In this document: in pieces, positions 1 through 9,898 of the stretch
How positions within the stretch are numbered: the stretch's first letter is position 1
How the letters are laid out: each line of letters opens with the position of its first letter
Assembly: GCA_964016985.1 (NCBI GenBank)
Contig: OZ024825.1
Coordinates: 29,937,893-30,001,892 of the forward strand
Direction: 5' to 3'
Length of the DNA stretch: 64,000 nt
From: Anodontia alba
Taxonomy: Eukaryota > Mollusca > Bivalvia > Lucinida > Lucinidae
Position numbers and translations under genes: made by a program
Notes under the pieces: generated by a model
Told to the model about the DNA's origin: nothing
Seen by the model: only the letters and a program-made list of their open reading frames with translations
The model's database searches: none

Positions 1-195
1 AGCTGATTTTATGTTGGGTTTCAATTGAAACTTGATAAATATTCCTTAAAGAAATGTTTACTAGGGTGTATGTTTGGGATGTTTAAGTTGCTGTGTCCCT
101 GTCCGTCATATCATCACGCAAACATACCTATATAATATTTACCCCCTTAAACCCCACTTTTATATAGTAAAACTGGGGTTTACAGGGGTATACAT

Positions 196-311
196 TATTT
201 TCTTATTTCTGCTCAAAAACATAGATTGTGGGTACTTGTTAGAACCACCTCGCCGAGGCGGTTCTAACGAGTACCCACAATCTATGTTTTGAGCAGAAAT
301 ATGAAAAAATA
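196..311. repeat. M1 foldback MITE
   Basis: M1 is the commonest MITE here. The full form is about 190 bp: outer arms CATAGCTCCAGATAAG, then TTTCTTATTTCTCC, ACATATGTTGTGGGTACTCA and a central palindrome TTAGAAGCGCCTC/GAGGCGCTTCTAA. Its near-perfect palindromy means the transcript would fold into one long hairpin. This copy has only the inner arms, with a CGCCGAGGCG centre. Confidence 0.9.
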
Positions 312-856
312 TTAGAATTTTTATCTGAAAACTTTCAGTTTTTGGTGGTGAAATTTTCAGTATATTTGAATAGGCATGTTTTCGTAATGTTAGTATGATT
401 TTGACAGAGGAATACATAGCTGATTCAAACCAGTCCAGTGACATGAAATATACTTCTTTCCAAAGTACTGGATACGAAATCTTCAAAATAATGAATATGC
501 CAAGACTGCAGATATACCATAACTGTATATATGTTACAGAATTAGCCTGATTAAATATCTGTTGTTTATGCCAGTTTATGTTTACTTCTCAGACAAAAAC
601 TCATCTAATGGAAGATTAAAGGTGTAAACAAAATAAATAAAATCCAGGCTTTTTGATCATCACAAGTCTATGCCAATACTAACACCAAAATTAACAGGAT
701 CCAAATCGAAAACAATCTGAAAACAATCTGAGCAGCATCATGGGAAAACAGCCATCATAGCGTATCATGTGAACAGCAAATGTTCAGGCAATAGGGATGA
801 GTATAGTTGCTAATAATCAATCCTGAAATCTAAAAATTCAGGTCAAAAAACTACTA
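312..856. other. Featureless AT-rich intron
   Basis: No exon, repeat terminus or RNA gene seen. The same applies to 1,019-1,523 apart from a poly(G) run at 1,400-1,413. Missing C-terminal NDC1 exons were looked for here and not found. Confidence 0.6.
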
Positions 857-1018
857 GTATTTTTCTTATTTCTCAATAAAAACATATGTTGTGGGAACTC
901 ATTAGAAGCGCCTCCCTAAGGCACTTCTAATGAGTATTCGCAAGTTCACAACATATGTTTTTATAGAGAAATAAGAAAATTATCATGTGAATACTCCCTC
1001 TTATCTGGAGCTATTGGA
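857..1018. repeat. M1 foldback MITE
   Basis: Inner palindrome plus the right outer arm ending CTTATCTGGAGCTATTGG. Confidence 0.88.
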
Positions 1019-1523
1019 GCTATACAACTAATAATTAGCTTTTAAAGTTATTTCAGGCATATATTATTAAACCCAAATAACTACTTTTGACAAAAAAGGA
1101 TGCTCTTGTGAACAAGTGTAAAAGTGAAAAATTTCATGCTTAAAATGAAAGTTCTCAATCCTGAAATCAGGACTAATCCTGAAGTTCCCGATCCCTGGGG
1201 CAAGCTTGTGCATTTGCGCAGTCTTGCCAGAACCTATGCTGTTTGCTCATGTAATTGGTAGGCCATGGGAAAACTTCAGCCCAAAAACTTGACATGGTCT
1301 TGCTAAGAGGCCGCACATGTGCACAGAAAGACTGATTCAACGGAAAGTCTGAGAAGCCTTTTTCTGGCAATGTGACATCTGTCCTCCTTCACCTCAGGTA
1401 GGGGGGGGGGGGGCATAGTTAGCTGGAAGTAACTGGCTCTCCAGGAAGTGGTAAGAAAAACAGACAATGTGATAATAGTTTCTATAAAAGGAATGTTTCT
1501 GTATATTTTTAGCCAATAATTAC

Positions 1524-1624
1524 CTCCTGCAGATTGAGAATGGTTGTTATTATGTTCACCAGTGACATCTGCACCACACCATAACTGTCTTCAGTATATG
1601 AGGCAGCAACAAGGCAGGATAAAG
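1524..1624 (-). CDS. NDC1: NDC1 exon: C-terminal domain, LVAASYTED
   Basis: The acceptor is ttctatttctag and the donor is GTAATT. The 101-bp exon completes a split codon and encodes LSCLVAASYTEDSYGVVQ, then a helix ending ILNLQE in phase 0. The vertebrate sequence reads LSHLVAASFTED-FGVVQ and LLTLQEA. The remaining C-terminal exons were not found between 1 and 1,523 and presumably lie outside the window. Confidence 0.95.
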
Positions 1625-2579
1625 CTAGAAATAGAATGCGTGGGCTCTGTCAAACAAAAACATGTCTTCAAGTATATGTATGAAGTATAGTCAATAAGCC
1701 TGTAAATCAAAAACAAGTTATGCCAGCAAAATAAAAGTTGCATAATGTTACACAACAACATCATATGAATTGTGTTATGTAAATTTCAACAAATATGAAC
1801 TTTCCTGGCTAAATTCCCCTACAGAACCCAACTGAACCCCCTATGGCGCACTTTGAGTGCTATATTTACAAAATCTGCAAACGCCATCACACTTACCAAT
1901 GATGACTCATGGTACAGTTAGTTCAAAGTTTTTCAAAGTATTCCCCAGCTGCTGGAACACTTTACTCATCTGCATTTTGCTCTTCAGAATAGAATGCAGG
2001 ATCCAGTGACTAACACCAACATCATCCGCAACATCACTAGAGAATTTATGCTGGTCCGATGAAATGAGATAAAGCACTTTCTGAACATTCTTACACCTGT
2101 TTGATGGCCTCCCGAATCTCTTAACATTACTCATAACCTTCCCAAAATCTATGATGTCCTTGAACAACTTGAACCCTCCTTTAACTCATTCAGAAACTTT
2201 CATGTATCTGTAGGAGTCATTCCTGCCTTAACAGAAAATCTGATAACTGCTTATTGTTCTGTACATTTATTTGATGTCAGCTTTTTTTGTGCTATGATTT
2301 TCTAATGCAGCTGCTTCCATTTTGAATCGCACAATTGTAGTTGATGTATGACGTCAAAAGTCCAGAATTTTCTTGTACAAATTGGCAGTTTAAGGGTTAA
2401 TCATAGTGCCAGATCTGGAGGCCAATGGGGATAATTTATGAATGCCTTTTCAATCTTCTATACAATAGTGGTATGTTAAGTGTACTCATAAGAATTGCCT
2501 CAATGAGGTGATTCTGAGTACACACAACATACCTTTCCATGATAAAAGTAGAGCAAGTGGCCGGAGGACCATTAATACC
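1625..2579. other. Featureless NDC1 intron
   Basis: Nothing recognised except a short inverted pair GTATGTTAAGTGTACTCATA / TGAGTACACACAACATAC at 2,471-2,532, an eroded M1-like foldback. Confidence 0.5.
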
Positions 2580-4935
2580 CCTGGCCAGCGCCATTTCTTA
2601 ATTATAAAAACTTTTTAAGTCTATGACAATGAAATGAGACAAAATCAAGGGACCATGAAATATAGGTCACTGACCGACATATAGCTGACAAGGTCGATCT
2701 TAGAGCAACACTGATCCCTTATCCCAAGATATGAAGCAAAATCGCTGGACCCTAACATATAGGTCATTGACCAAAATATACTTGATAAGGTCAATCTTGT
2801 GTCACACTGATCCATTATACCAATTATGACGTTTATCCATCAAATAATCTAGAAGATATCAAGCAAAATCACTAGACCATAAAATATAGGTCATGCTGAC
2901 ATATTTATTTTGAGGTCAAAGTTTGGGTCACACCGTCTCAGTATCTGAAAATATGACACTCATGCATCAAAAAATGTTGAGATATATAAGACACAAGAAT
3001 TCCGCAGAAGGCGACATCGCACCTGCTGGGGCAAAAGTCACAGAAGCCACAATCTGAATGTGGTTATTAAATAAGTTTATTTCATTCTTAGCAGTGCTTA
3101 GTTGGAAAACTGGGTTGAAAAAAATGATGACAAAGTGCCTAGTGGGGCACATATATTCCAGGCCAGTGCCATTCCTCTAATGCCTATATCTTCAGCACTG
3201 ACTTTTCGTATTATACAGCCCAATGATAATGGAACGTCGACGTAAAATATGTAAAAGTCACTGGAGCATGAAATATAGGTCAAGGTCAAAGGTCAAAGTA
3301 CCTGCTAATTCAGTACATCAAGGAGAGGCACTATGCAAGGTATGGTGGTTGTAGGACTAATAGTTGAGGAGTTATAAAATATCAACGTAAAATGTGTCAA
3401 ATATAGGTCAAGGTCACCGGGTCAAGGTACCTGCCAAGCCAGTGCAATGAGGTGAAGCACTATGCAAGGTTTAGTGGTTGTAGGTCTTATATTTGAGCAG
3501 ATACCAAACATCAACATAAAATGTGTCAAAGTCACTGGAGTGCAAAATATAGGTCAAGGCCACCAGGTCAAGGTACCTGCCTAGTCAGTACATTGAGAAG
3601 AAGCACTATATAAGATTTGGTGGTTGAAGGCCTTACAGTTGAGGACATATGGAAGGGCGACGTAAAAGGTGTAAAAGTCAATGGAGCGCGAAATATAGGT
3701 CAAGGTCACCCAGTCAAGATACCTGTGGAGTCCGTACATTGAGGAGAAGCATTACGCGAGGTTTGATGGTTGTAGGCCTTATAATTGAGGAGATATTGAA
3801 CGTCGACGCAAAATGTTCGAAGTCACTGGAGCGCAAAATATAGGTCAAGGTCACCGGGTCAAGGTACCTGCCGAGTCAGTACATCTAGGAGAAGCACTAT
3901 GCAAGATTTGGTAGCTGTACGCCTTATAGTTGAGATGATCTGGAACGTCAACGTAAATTATGTCAAAGTCAATGGAGCACAAAATATAGGTCAAGGTCAC
4001 TGGGTCAATGTACCTGCCAAGTCTGGAGGTCAGGGAGATGTGTCATGCAAGGTTTGATGGTTGTTGTAGAATTGTAGTTGATTAGAATACTAACTTTGAC
4101 GTAAATGTCGAACTTCGACATAACAGAACTGTTAACAGACAGACGGACGAATGGACAGACAAATGGAAAAGCGGGCACCCATGTCGCAAAGTCAGGAGGT
4201 CAGGGAGATGTTTCATACAAGGTTTGATGGTTGTTTAGTCTTGTAGTTGATTAGAATACTAACTGACATAAATGTCGAACTTCGACATAACAGAACTGTT
4301 AACAGACGGACAGACAGACGGACAAACAGACAGATAATTGGAAAAGCGGGCACCTATGTCACAAAGTCTGGAGGTCAGGGAGATGTTTCATGCAAGGTTT
4401 GATGGTTGTTTAGTCTTGATTAGAATACTAACTTTGACATAAATGTCAAACTCGACATAAATGTTGACAGACGGACGGACGGACGAATGGACAGACAAAC
4501 AGAAAAGCGGACACCTATGTCGCAAAGTCAGGAGGTCAGGGAGATGTTTCACGCAAGATTTGATGGTTGTTTAGTCTTGTAGTTGATTAGAATACTAACT
4601 TCGACATAAATGTCGAACTTCGACATAAATGTTGACAGACGGACAGACGGACGGAAAATCGGACGCCTATATCGCACCCTGCTACAAGCAGGTGCGATAA
4701 AAATCACTGGGCCATGAAATAAAGGTCACAAAGATCTACATTTATTTTGAGGTCAAATATGGTATGTTACTGACCCATAATTCTAAAGTAAACTTTAACG
4801 CAAAAATTTGACCTAGATGTTTACAGATGTATAAACGTACACACGTACGAACAAATGGATCGACGAGGGATGACGACGGACAGAGGGTGATTACAATAGC
4901 TTACCCTGAGCTTTGCTCGGGTGAGCTAGAAATTG
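2580..4935. repeat. Outer hairpin-ended minisatellite element
   Basis: Units with AAATATAGGTCA at about 2,656, 2,757 and 2,882 continue at 4,718 after an inserted block (2,994-4,697). The right end is a hairpin TAGCTTACCCTGAGC/GCTCGGGTGAGCTA at 4,899-4,932. Non-autonomous Helentron-type elements of bivalves (the 'pearl' group) combine central tandem repeats with a terminal hairpin, so this class is a reasonable inference. Confidence 0.6.
2994..4697. repeat. Inner hairpin-ended minisatellite element, nested
   Basis: ATCGCACCTGCT at 3,015-3,026 is inverted as AGCAGGTGCGAT at 4,687-4,698, and the right end itself folds (TATCGCACCCTGCT/AGCAGGTGCGATA). Inside are two arrays: about six units of ~146 bp (3,269-4,020, each with AGGTCAAGGTCACC and GGTCAAGGTACCTGCC) and four units of ~160-175 bp (4,028-4,690, each with GGAGGTCAGGGAGATGT and a GACAGACGGAC run). 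The uninterrupted target is visible at 34,510-34,525 (ATATAAGACAAAATCAC). Confidence 0.7.
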
Positions 4936-5126
4936 GCCCAGGAGTTTCAGAGGAAGGGAAAGACGAAAACTATATACCCTCGACATACTTCGTAATTCAG
5001 GGGTATAATAAGAAAATTTCCCTAAAATATCCCTTAATATTTGTTTGCCACTCCACAAAATTCCCTCTCTCCCACACACACTTTCCCCATAAAACATTGC
5101 TCTAGATAGGAAGGGACATCCACATA

Positions 5127-5180
5127 ATATTTTTCTTATTTCTCCACAAAAACATGTGGGTACTCATTAGAAGAGCTTCG
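5127..5180. repeat. M1 half-copy
   Basis: Left inner arm only (TTTCTTATTTCTCCACAAAA to TTAGAAGAGC). Confidence 0.75.
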
Positions 5181-5221
5181 GCATTCTGCAGTGTCTGGTC
5201 TGAGGCTAAACAGTTTGTTCA

Positions 5222-5700
5222 GGCCTAAGTATTTGGACACATTAACTTCTAATATAAAGTTGACTCTCGTTATCTCAACCTCGCTTATCTCAAATAGTGA
5301 CTTACCTCGAAGTGAAAATCTGGTCCCTGCCTAAACATGCAATTTCTCCTCTTTTCCACAATATTTTCAGTATAACTTCAAGAATCTAATTGCATATATA
5401 TTTGTTAAATGTGGTTAATCAAATTATTTTTTCCTCAATTCTGCAAATCTGATATGTCGAAGTACGGGTATCTCCAAGTATTTCAGAGGGTCCCTTGGAA
5501 TTTGAGATAACGAGAGTCAACTGTACTTGTCATAAAATTTGAATAAGATCATTTCACTACCAGGTGATGTGTCTAGAAACTGTTGGATGAATGGCAAATA
5601 ATGTAGACCTGATGAGATGCTGTTTTCTGTCAAGTCTGATCTTGGTCTATACTGTTTGCTTGAGGCCTGTCTGTTAGAATATTCATGGCATGACTGGTAT
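5222..5700. repeat. M8 MITE split by a pogo-like MITE
   Basis: Left arm CCTAAGTATTTGGACACATT at 5,224; continuation from 5,526 (AAATTTGAATAAG...), the CAAATAATGTAGACC hairpin, and the right arm near 5,700. The homologous uninterrupted copy is at 22,815. Confidence 0.65.
5256..5523. mobile_element. Pogo-like MITE, third copy
   Basis: GTTGACTCTCGTTATCTC near 5,259 and GAGATAACGAGAGTCAACTG ending at 5,523, with TA on the right. The first bases of the left end are altered. The interior matches the 15,942 copy (AATTTCTCCTCTTTTCCACA). It interrupts an M8 MITE. Confidence 0.85.
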
Positions 5701-5750
5701 AATAACAGGAGAAACCCTGATCAGAATTGATGGATATGCAGCTCATCTGG

Positions 5751-5806
5751 TGATGAGTTCAGGTTTAATGACACATTAACCCATGCGAGTCATTTGTGTC
5801 ACAGCA
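5751..5806 (-). repeat. 3'-end fragment of the same LINE family
   Basis: About 56 bp align to 9,907-9,960 (the 3' UTR of the truncated LINE), including GATGAGTTCAGGTTTAA and the CAT/GAGTCATTTG-type block. A very short 5'-truncated insertion is the simplest reading. Confidence 0.6.
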
Positions 5807-5866
5807 GCTGAAATAAGTCTTTGCTTGGACTTCCTCTTGGATGACATAGCTGGAATGTACACTTAC

Positions 5867-5981
5867 CTTCAACTGACCAAATCTGTATCTGACAGGATGA
5901 AAATAGAGTTGCATTCTTTGACTCGGGAGTTTCCGTGGTAAAATGATTCAGAATTGGTAACTTTTTCATCACAGTGAAGAC
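5867..5981 (-). CDS. NDC1: NDC1 exon: C-terminal domain, QIQIWSVEG
   Basis: The acceptor is tgcctctgtag and the donor is GTAAGT. The 115-bp exon starts in phase 0 and ends in phase 1. It encodes VFTVMKKLPILNHF and then ATLFSSCQIQIWSVE. The vertebrate C-terminal domain has FSDAQMHIWALEG at this point. It joins perfectly to the next exon. Confidence 0.92.
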
Positions 5982-6165
5982 CTACAGAGGCAAATTATTA
6001 AATATTTGAGCTACAACATGAAAAAAAGTATCTTCTGACATGTGCACCCAACAAAGACTCAAATCAACCTGTGCATCCATGTAGTCTGATCAGTCTTCAT
6101 TGTCCGCATGAAGAAACTTTGCATCCTTGGCTATCCAAAATGTGTCCAGTGAAGATTCTGATCGG

Positions 6166-6410
6166 GCCCCGAGGTTATACAACTTTTTTCATGCTCAACT
6201 CAGCTGAGCATGAAATTTTCTCTGCTAATAAATATGAAAATGCCAACAATAGTTGGCATTTTCATATTTATTAGCAGAGAAATTTTCATGCTCAGCTATG
6301 TTTAGCAAGAAAGAATTAGTAATTGCTAGTAATTTGAGATTTAATAGCAGAGAAAATTTCATGCTCAGCTGAGTTGAGCATGAAAAAAGTTTTATAACCT
6401 CTGGACCAGA
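6166..6410. repeat. M5 foldback MITE
   Basis: CCCCGAGGTTATACAACTTT arm with a nested ATGCTCAACTCAGCTGAGCAT palindrome and a second, central palindrome around CCAACAATAGTTGG. Two copies in the window. Confidence 0.88.
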
Positions 6411-6519
6411 CCCCAAAAATGCATTGGCTGATCTGAATCTTTGCTGGATGCACATGTCCAAACATATATTTTCTGACTTTGATGCTCATTTGATTCACAA
6501 TGATAAGAGGGTACATATG

Positions 6520-6760
6520 CATAGCTCTTGATAAGATGCTTTTTCCAATCCAAAACCTATTGATATTTTTCTTATTTCTCCACAAAAACACCTCACTGAG
6601 GCGCTTCTAATGAGTACCACATGTTTTCTTTGAGAAATAAAAAACATATTTACCTGATATCCCACTCTTAGACCTATGATAACATATTTTTTTTTTCTTA
6701 TTTCTCCAGGAAAACATATGTTATGGGTACCAATTAGAAAAGCCACTTCCCAATAATTTT
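6520..6760. repeat. M1 copy followed by an M1 half-copy
   Basis: CATAGCTCTTGATAAG arm at 6,520, inner arms with an internal deletion to about 6,682, then a second left arm (TTTCTTATTTCTCCAGGAAA) to 6,760. Confidence 0.8.
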
Positions 6761-6779
6761 TGCATACCAGAGCTTACCC

Positions 6780-8100
6780 AAATGCTGCTCCATGTGCAAT
6801 TTGAGCTTGACCAGCCATAGTGTTTCAGAGGTTGTTTAAAAGTTTTATGATATTTGGTCATGGCTGTCATCTTGGATGTCAATTTCCAAACATCTTTTTG
6901 CCAATTTGAAGACCTTGTTTACTCTAGTTCAACTGACCTGGCAATTTGGAGACAAAGTCAACTGAAAGTGTTACCATACACAATCGTGATTCCAATAATA
7001 TTTTTCGCAAATCTATAGATTTCATATATACTAGTCAAAAATTCTAACCAGCCACCATTTGGCTTTAATCTCCATAAATGGTATTTGACTTTTGATATTA
7101 AAAAAAGTAGCTGATAATCTTTAAGATTTTTCACTGAATAAATCATCAGGATAGCAATACTCAAAAGAACAGGCCAGAAATGGAATGGCCGAATTGTTCT
7201 TGCATTACGGACTGACTAAGTTTCCACTGAGGTGAATGGAAAATTACAAAATTCAGAATTTTGAAACCGCATTGTCATTTTCTTGCTTTGACAAAGCTGT
7301 GGTTGTTAATGTTTTTATTGTTAGTGATGACAATTCAACTGTGGCTGTTTGATTTTTTGGAACTGAAATTCATAGAATAAGGATTGCGTATGAGCATTAA
7401 ATGCTTTTTAAATTTTGCTAGAAAACTGCATTTTAATCTCAAAATTGCCTTAATCTTTGCCAGCACATCATGTTAGAATGTCTAAGAAATTATTTTAGAC
7501 AAAGTTCATTTCAATCCATTCACATTTAATCGGATTTACTAAGAAAACAAAAGTGGCCCATTAGATGATTTGCCCAGGAACAATTAGAACTCTATAGGCT
7601 GTACAGTTCCAGAGAAAACATCATGTATGTATATCTTTTGACAACATATGGTCATGATGGCTATCTTGGATGCCAGTTCAAAATATTTTTTTTTTCCTAC
7701 AAACTTGAAAAATCCAAGCAATATTCCACATAAATTTGAGCTCAATAGTCATTGAGAAGCTGTTTTAAGGTTTTACCAGGAAATATAGTCAAGGTGGCCG
7801 TCTTGGATGCCTTTTACTGATAATTTTTGCAAACTTGAAGGCTCATGTCTAAAGATGCTTCATATGCAATATGGTTACAGCTGGCGAAATGGTTTCTTAG
7901 AAGCTGTTTGAGTGAATCTAAGAATTTCCATTTATAAGTCTACAGGACCTTTCTGTTGCCATGATAACCATCAGAGCTGTCAAGCAGCATAAATTTCAAA
8001 CTTTCCCCTAACTAAGCAACATTTCTAACAAATTGAGTTTGAATTACTTTAGGGTTGCAGGGAAGTGGTTTAAAAAGTTTTAAGGATGTATGCACACGCA
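6780..8100. repeat. Old decayed repeat in NDC1 intron
   Basis: A phrase like TGGTCATGGCTGTCATCTTG recurs diverged at about 6,860, 7,650 and 7,786, each followed by GGATG and spaced by AT-rich text about leaf-like blocks (TTTGAGCTCAATAG, AGAAGCTGTTT). It looks like the remnant of a tandem or transposed family; no genes seen. Confidence 0.4.
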
Positions 8101-8204
8101 GGTGCCAGATGGTAAGTGACTGCAAGACATGTAACTCATCCTGAGCTATCACCTCAGGTGAGCTAAAATGAATGAAAATATCTGGTGCTCTGAACAGGAA
8201 ATCC

Positions 8205-8312
8205 AGGTAAATATTTTCTCTTGTTTCTTGATAGAAATATGTTGTGATGTCTCATAAAAATTGTCTTAGACAATTCTTATGAAACAAAATATATTTTCTT
8301 GGAGGAAAAGTA
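8205..8312. repeat. Divergent M1-like foldback
   Basis: TTGTCTTAGACAATTCTTATGA is a palindrome in an M1-like frame, with arms ending TATTTTCTC and its inverse; distant relative. Confidence 0.5.
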
Positions 8313-8404
8313 TTAACAGGCTGTTCCCTGACAGCATAAGAAAAAAAACAAAACAAAATGTTGACTCAAAATTTGCACACATGGTGGAATGTTGCTCAAG
8401 ATAC

Positions 8405-8644
8405 CAGGGCCCAGTTGTTCAAAGCTAACGATGTCGTTAGTTAACGATTCGTTAAAATTTACATCGAGTGATACACAAATATGCTGAAATTTTTTGCTGA
8501 AAAAATGTGAGTAGCTGCAAAAGCTACTCACATTTTTTCAGCAAAAAATATCAGAATATTGTATATTGAATCCGCTAAAACAGTTAACGAAATGACCCTT
8601 AACGAGCTCGTTAAGCTAACGACGCTTTGAACAACTGGGCCCTG
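8405..8644. repeat. M4 hAT-like MITE
   Basis: Termini GGGCCCAGTTGTTCAAAGC and its exact inverse with CAGGG/CCCTG ends. Subterminal GTTAACG-rich repeats and a central palindrome TGTGAGTAGCT/AGCTACTCACA. One of four copies; CAGGG ends suggest hAT. Confidence 0.88.
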
Positions 8645-8677
8645 AATGACTGCAATAGCTCTTCCTGTACAGTGTAC

Positions 8678-8830
8678 TGGGTGCCTAGTGGCTAGAGCTC
8701 TTGACTTCTTAGCTGTGTACAGAGGGTTTAAATCCTTCTTGGATCATCAGAATTTTTCTAACCATGCTATATCTAGCCCTGGGTTGAGTATAAATTTAAC
8801 AGGGAGGTGCTTGCATAGCTCCATATAAGG
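8678..8830 (+). repeat. Second tRNA-derived SINE-like sequence
   Basis: CTAGTGGCTAGAGCTCTTGA and GGGTTTAAATCC form A/B-box-like motifs at tRNA spacing. The sequence after them does not match S1. It could be a decayed tRNA-derived SINE; it is not a plausible functional tRNA gene. Confidence 0.45.
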
Positions 8831-8990
8831 CACTTTTTCAACCAAAAAGTATCAAAGTTTTCTTATTTCTTCATGAAATCATATGCAATGGGTACTAATT
8901 AGAAAGGCACTTCTAATGAATACCACAACATATGTTTCCATGAAGAAGTAAGAAAAATATTACGTGGATATCCCCTCTTATCAATCTGGA
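8814..8990. repeat. M1 foldback MITE, nearly complete
   Basis: CATAGCTCCATATAAGGCAC to CTCTTATCAATCTGGA. It ends about 15 bp before the possible NDC1 linker exon. Confidence 0.88.
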
Positions 8991-9004
8991 ACATGAATAC
9001 GTAC

Positions 9005-9089
9005 CTGGAAGAGGGTAAATATAAGAATGAATATATTTTCTACGAGTCATCTGTTTATGCTCAGCCAGTTTTATAAAACCGATGATTGA
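9005..9089 (-). CDS. Possible NDC1 linker exon
   Basis: An open 85-bp stretch between a weak acceptor (atttcatag) and a GTACGT donor continues in phase 0 from the previous exon and encodes SIIGFIKLAEHKQMTRRKYI and a few more residues. It ends in phase 1, whereas the next recognised exon needs phase 0. Either another small exon is missing or this is not an exon. No similarity is recognised. Confidence 0.3.
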
Positions 9090-9341
9090 CTATGAAATTT
9101 TGGCGAATTCCCAACGTTATTGAGGCCTATAACCAAAATACTATCAAAGGGCTGTTAAACCCCAGAAAACCACCACTTCATCTTTCTATATTTTCATATA
9201 TATTAGCTAAAATCTTTTGTGGGGTCAGGGTGAGTGGAGAGCATAAAGTTATACATCAGCATGTTTATGATACAAAACCTTTGTTGGGGTTTGGGGGTGG
9301 GGGTGGGGGTGCATAAAGTACTGTTACACATCAGCACTTAC

Positions 9342-9409
9342 TTTGTCTTTGACACTTGCAGACTGTGGCTGATCTGGAGGATTTGTATCTGTTACATGAC
9401 CATTCCCAA
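9342..9409 (-). CDS. NDC1: NDC1 exon: linker between membrane and C-terminal domains
   Basis: The acceptor is gttttttttctgcag and the donor is GTAAGT. The 68-bp exon accepts the single base left by the previous exon and ends in phase 0. It encodes IGNGHVTDTNPPDQPQSAS then VKDK. This matches the variable serine/proline-rich linker of NDC1 only in style (an NGxV motif). The assignment rests on order, orientation, phase and good splice sites. Confidence 0.7.
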
Positions 9410-9882
9410 CTGCAGAAAAAAAAACATTAAATAAATAAAAAAAAATATAAATAAATAAAATTATAGACAGTAAACTTTATCTGTTCAACAGTTCATGCAT
9501 CTCATTCTGCTAAGCAAGTACGGTAAAGGAATTGGTGTCCAGATATTTTGGGTAAATATGGAACTATCTGACTAGGTTATTAAATTGAGCAGACTAAAAA
9601 AATGAATAATCCATGGGAGTATACAGTAGATAATTTTTATTATTCCTGCAAAACTATTCCAATGACTCCCACAAGTTATGCTTTGGGTTAAAAATAAAAA
9701 AAAAACATTTATCCTAGATTACTGCCCAACTTATCCCCATATCTGGTCTGGATATTTCAAATGTGATAATGTACTTTATTATGTTTTACTAAAAATAGTA
9801 ACAATTTGCTTAGTTATGCAGTCTGATCTTGCTCGTAACTCTCAATCGATAGCAGACTTCTCACATACATCGATATCAGACT

Positions 9883-9898
9883 GCCCAGGAATGGCAAA
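9883..9898. repeat. LINE target site duplication, 3' side
   Basis: GCCCAGGAATGGCAAA, identical to 11,833-11,848. It is followed on the plus strand by TGATGATGATGATGAG, the complement of the element's TCA-repeat tail. Confidence 0.9.

Noticed and set aside
160..486. 108-codon minus-strand ORF near the left edge, considered as a terminal NDC1 exon
   Set aside because: It is largely the translation of an M1 palindrome; the rest lacks the conserved NDC1 C-terminal pattern.
3180..4690. CRISPR-like regular repeats
   Set aside because: Units are 146-175 bp with no short repeat/variable spacer structure, and the genome is eukaryotic; it is a minisatellite.
8678..8760. Functional tRNA gene
   Set aside because: A and B boxes are visible but stems do not pair as a cloverleaf; a SINE head is more likely.
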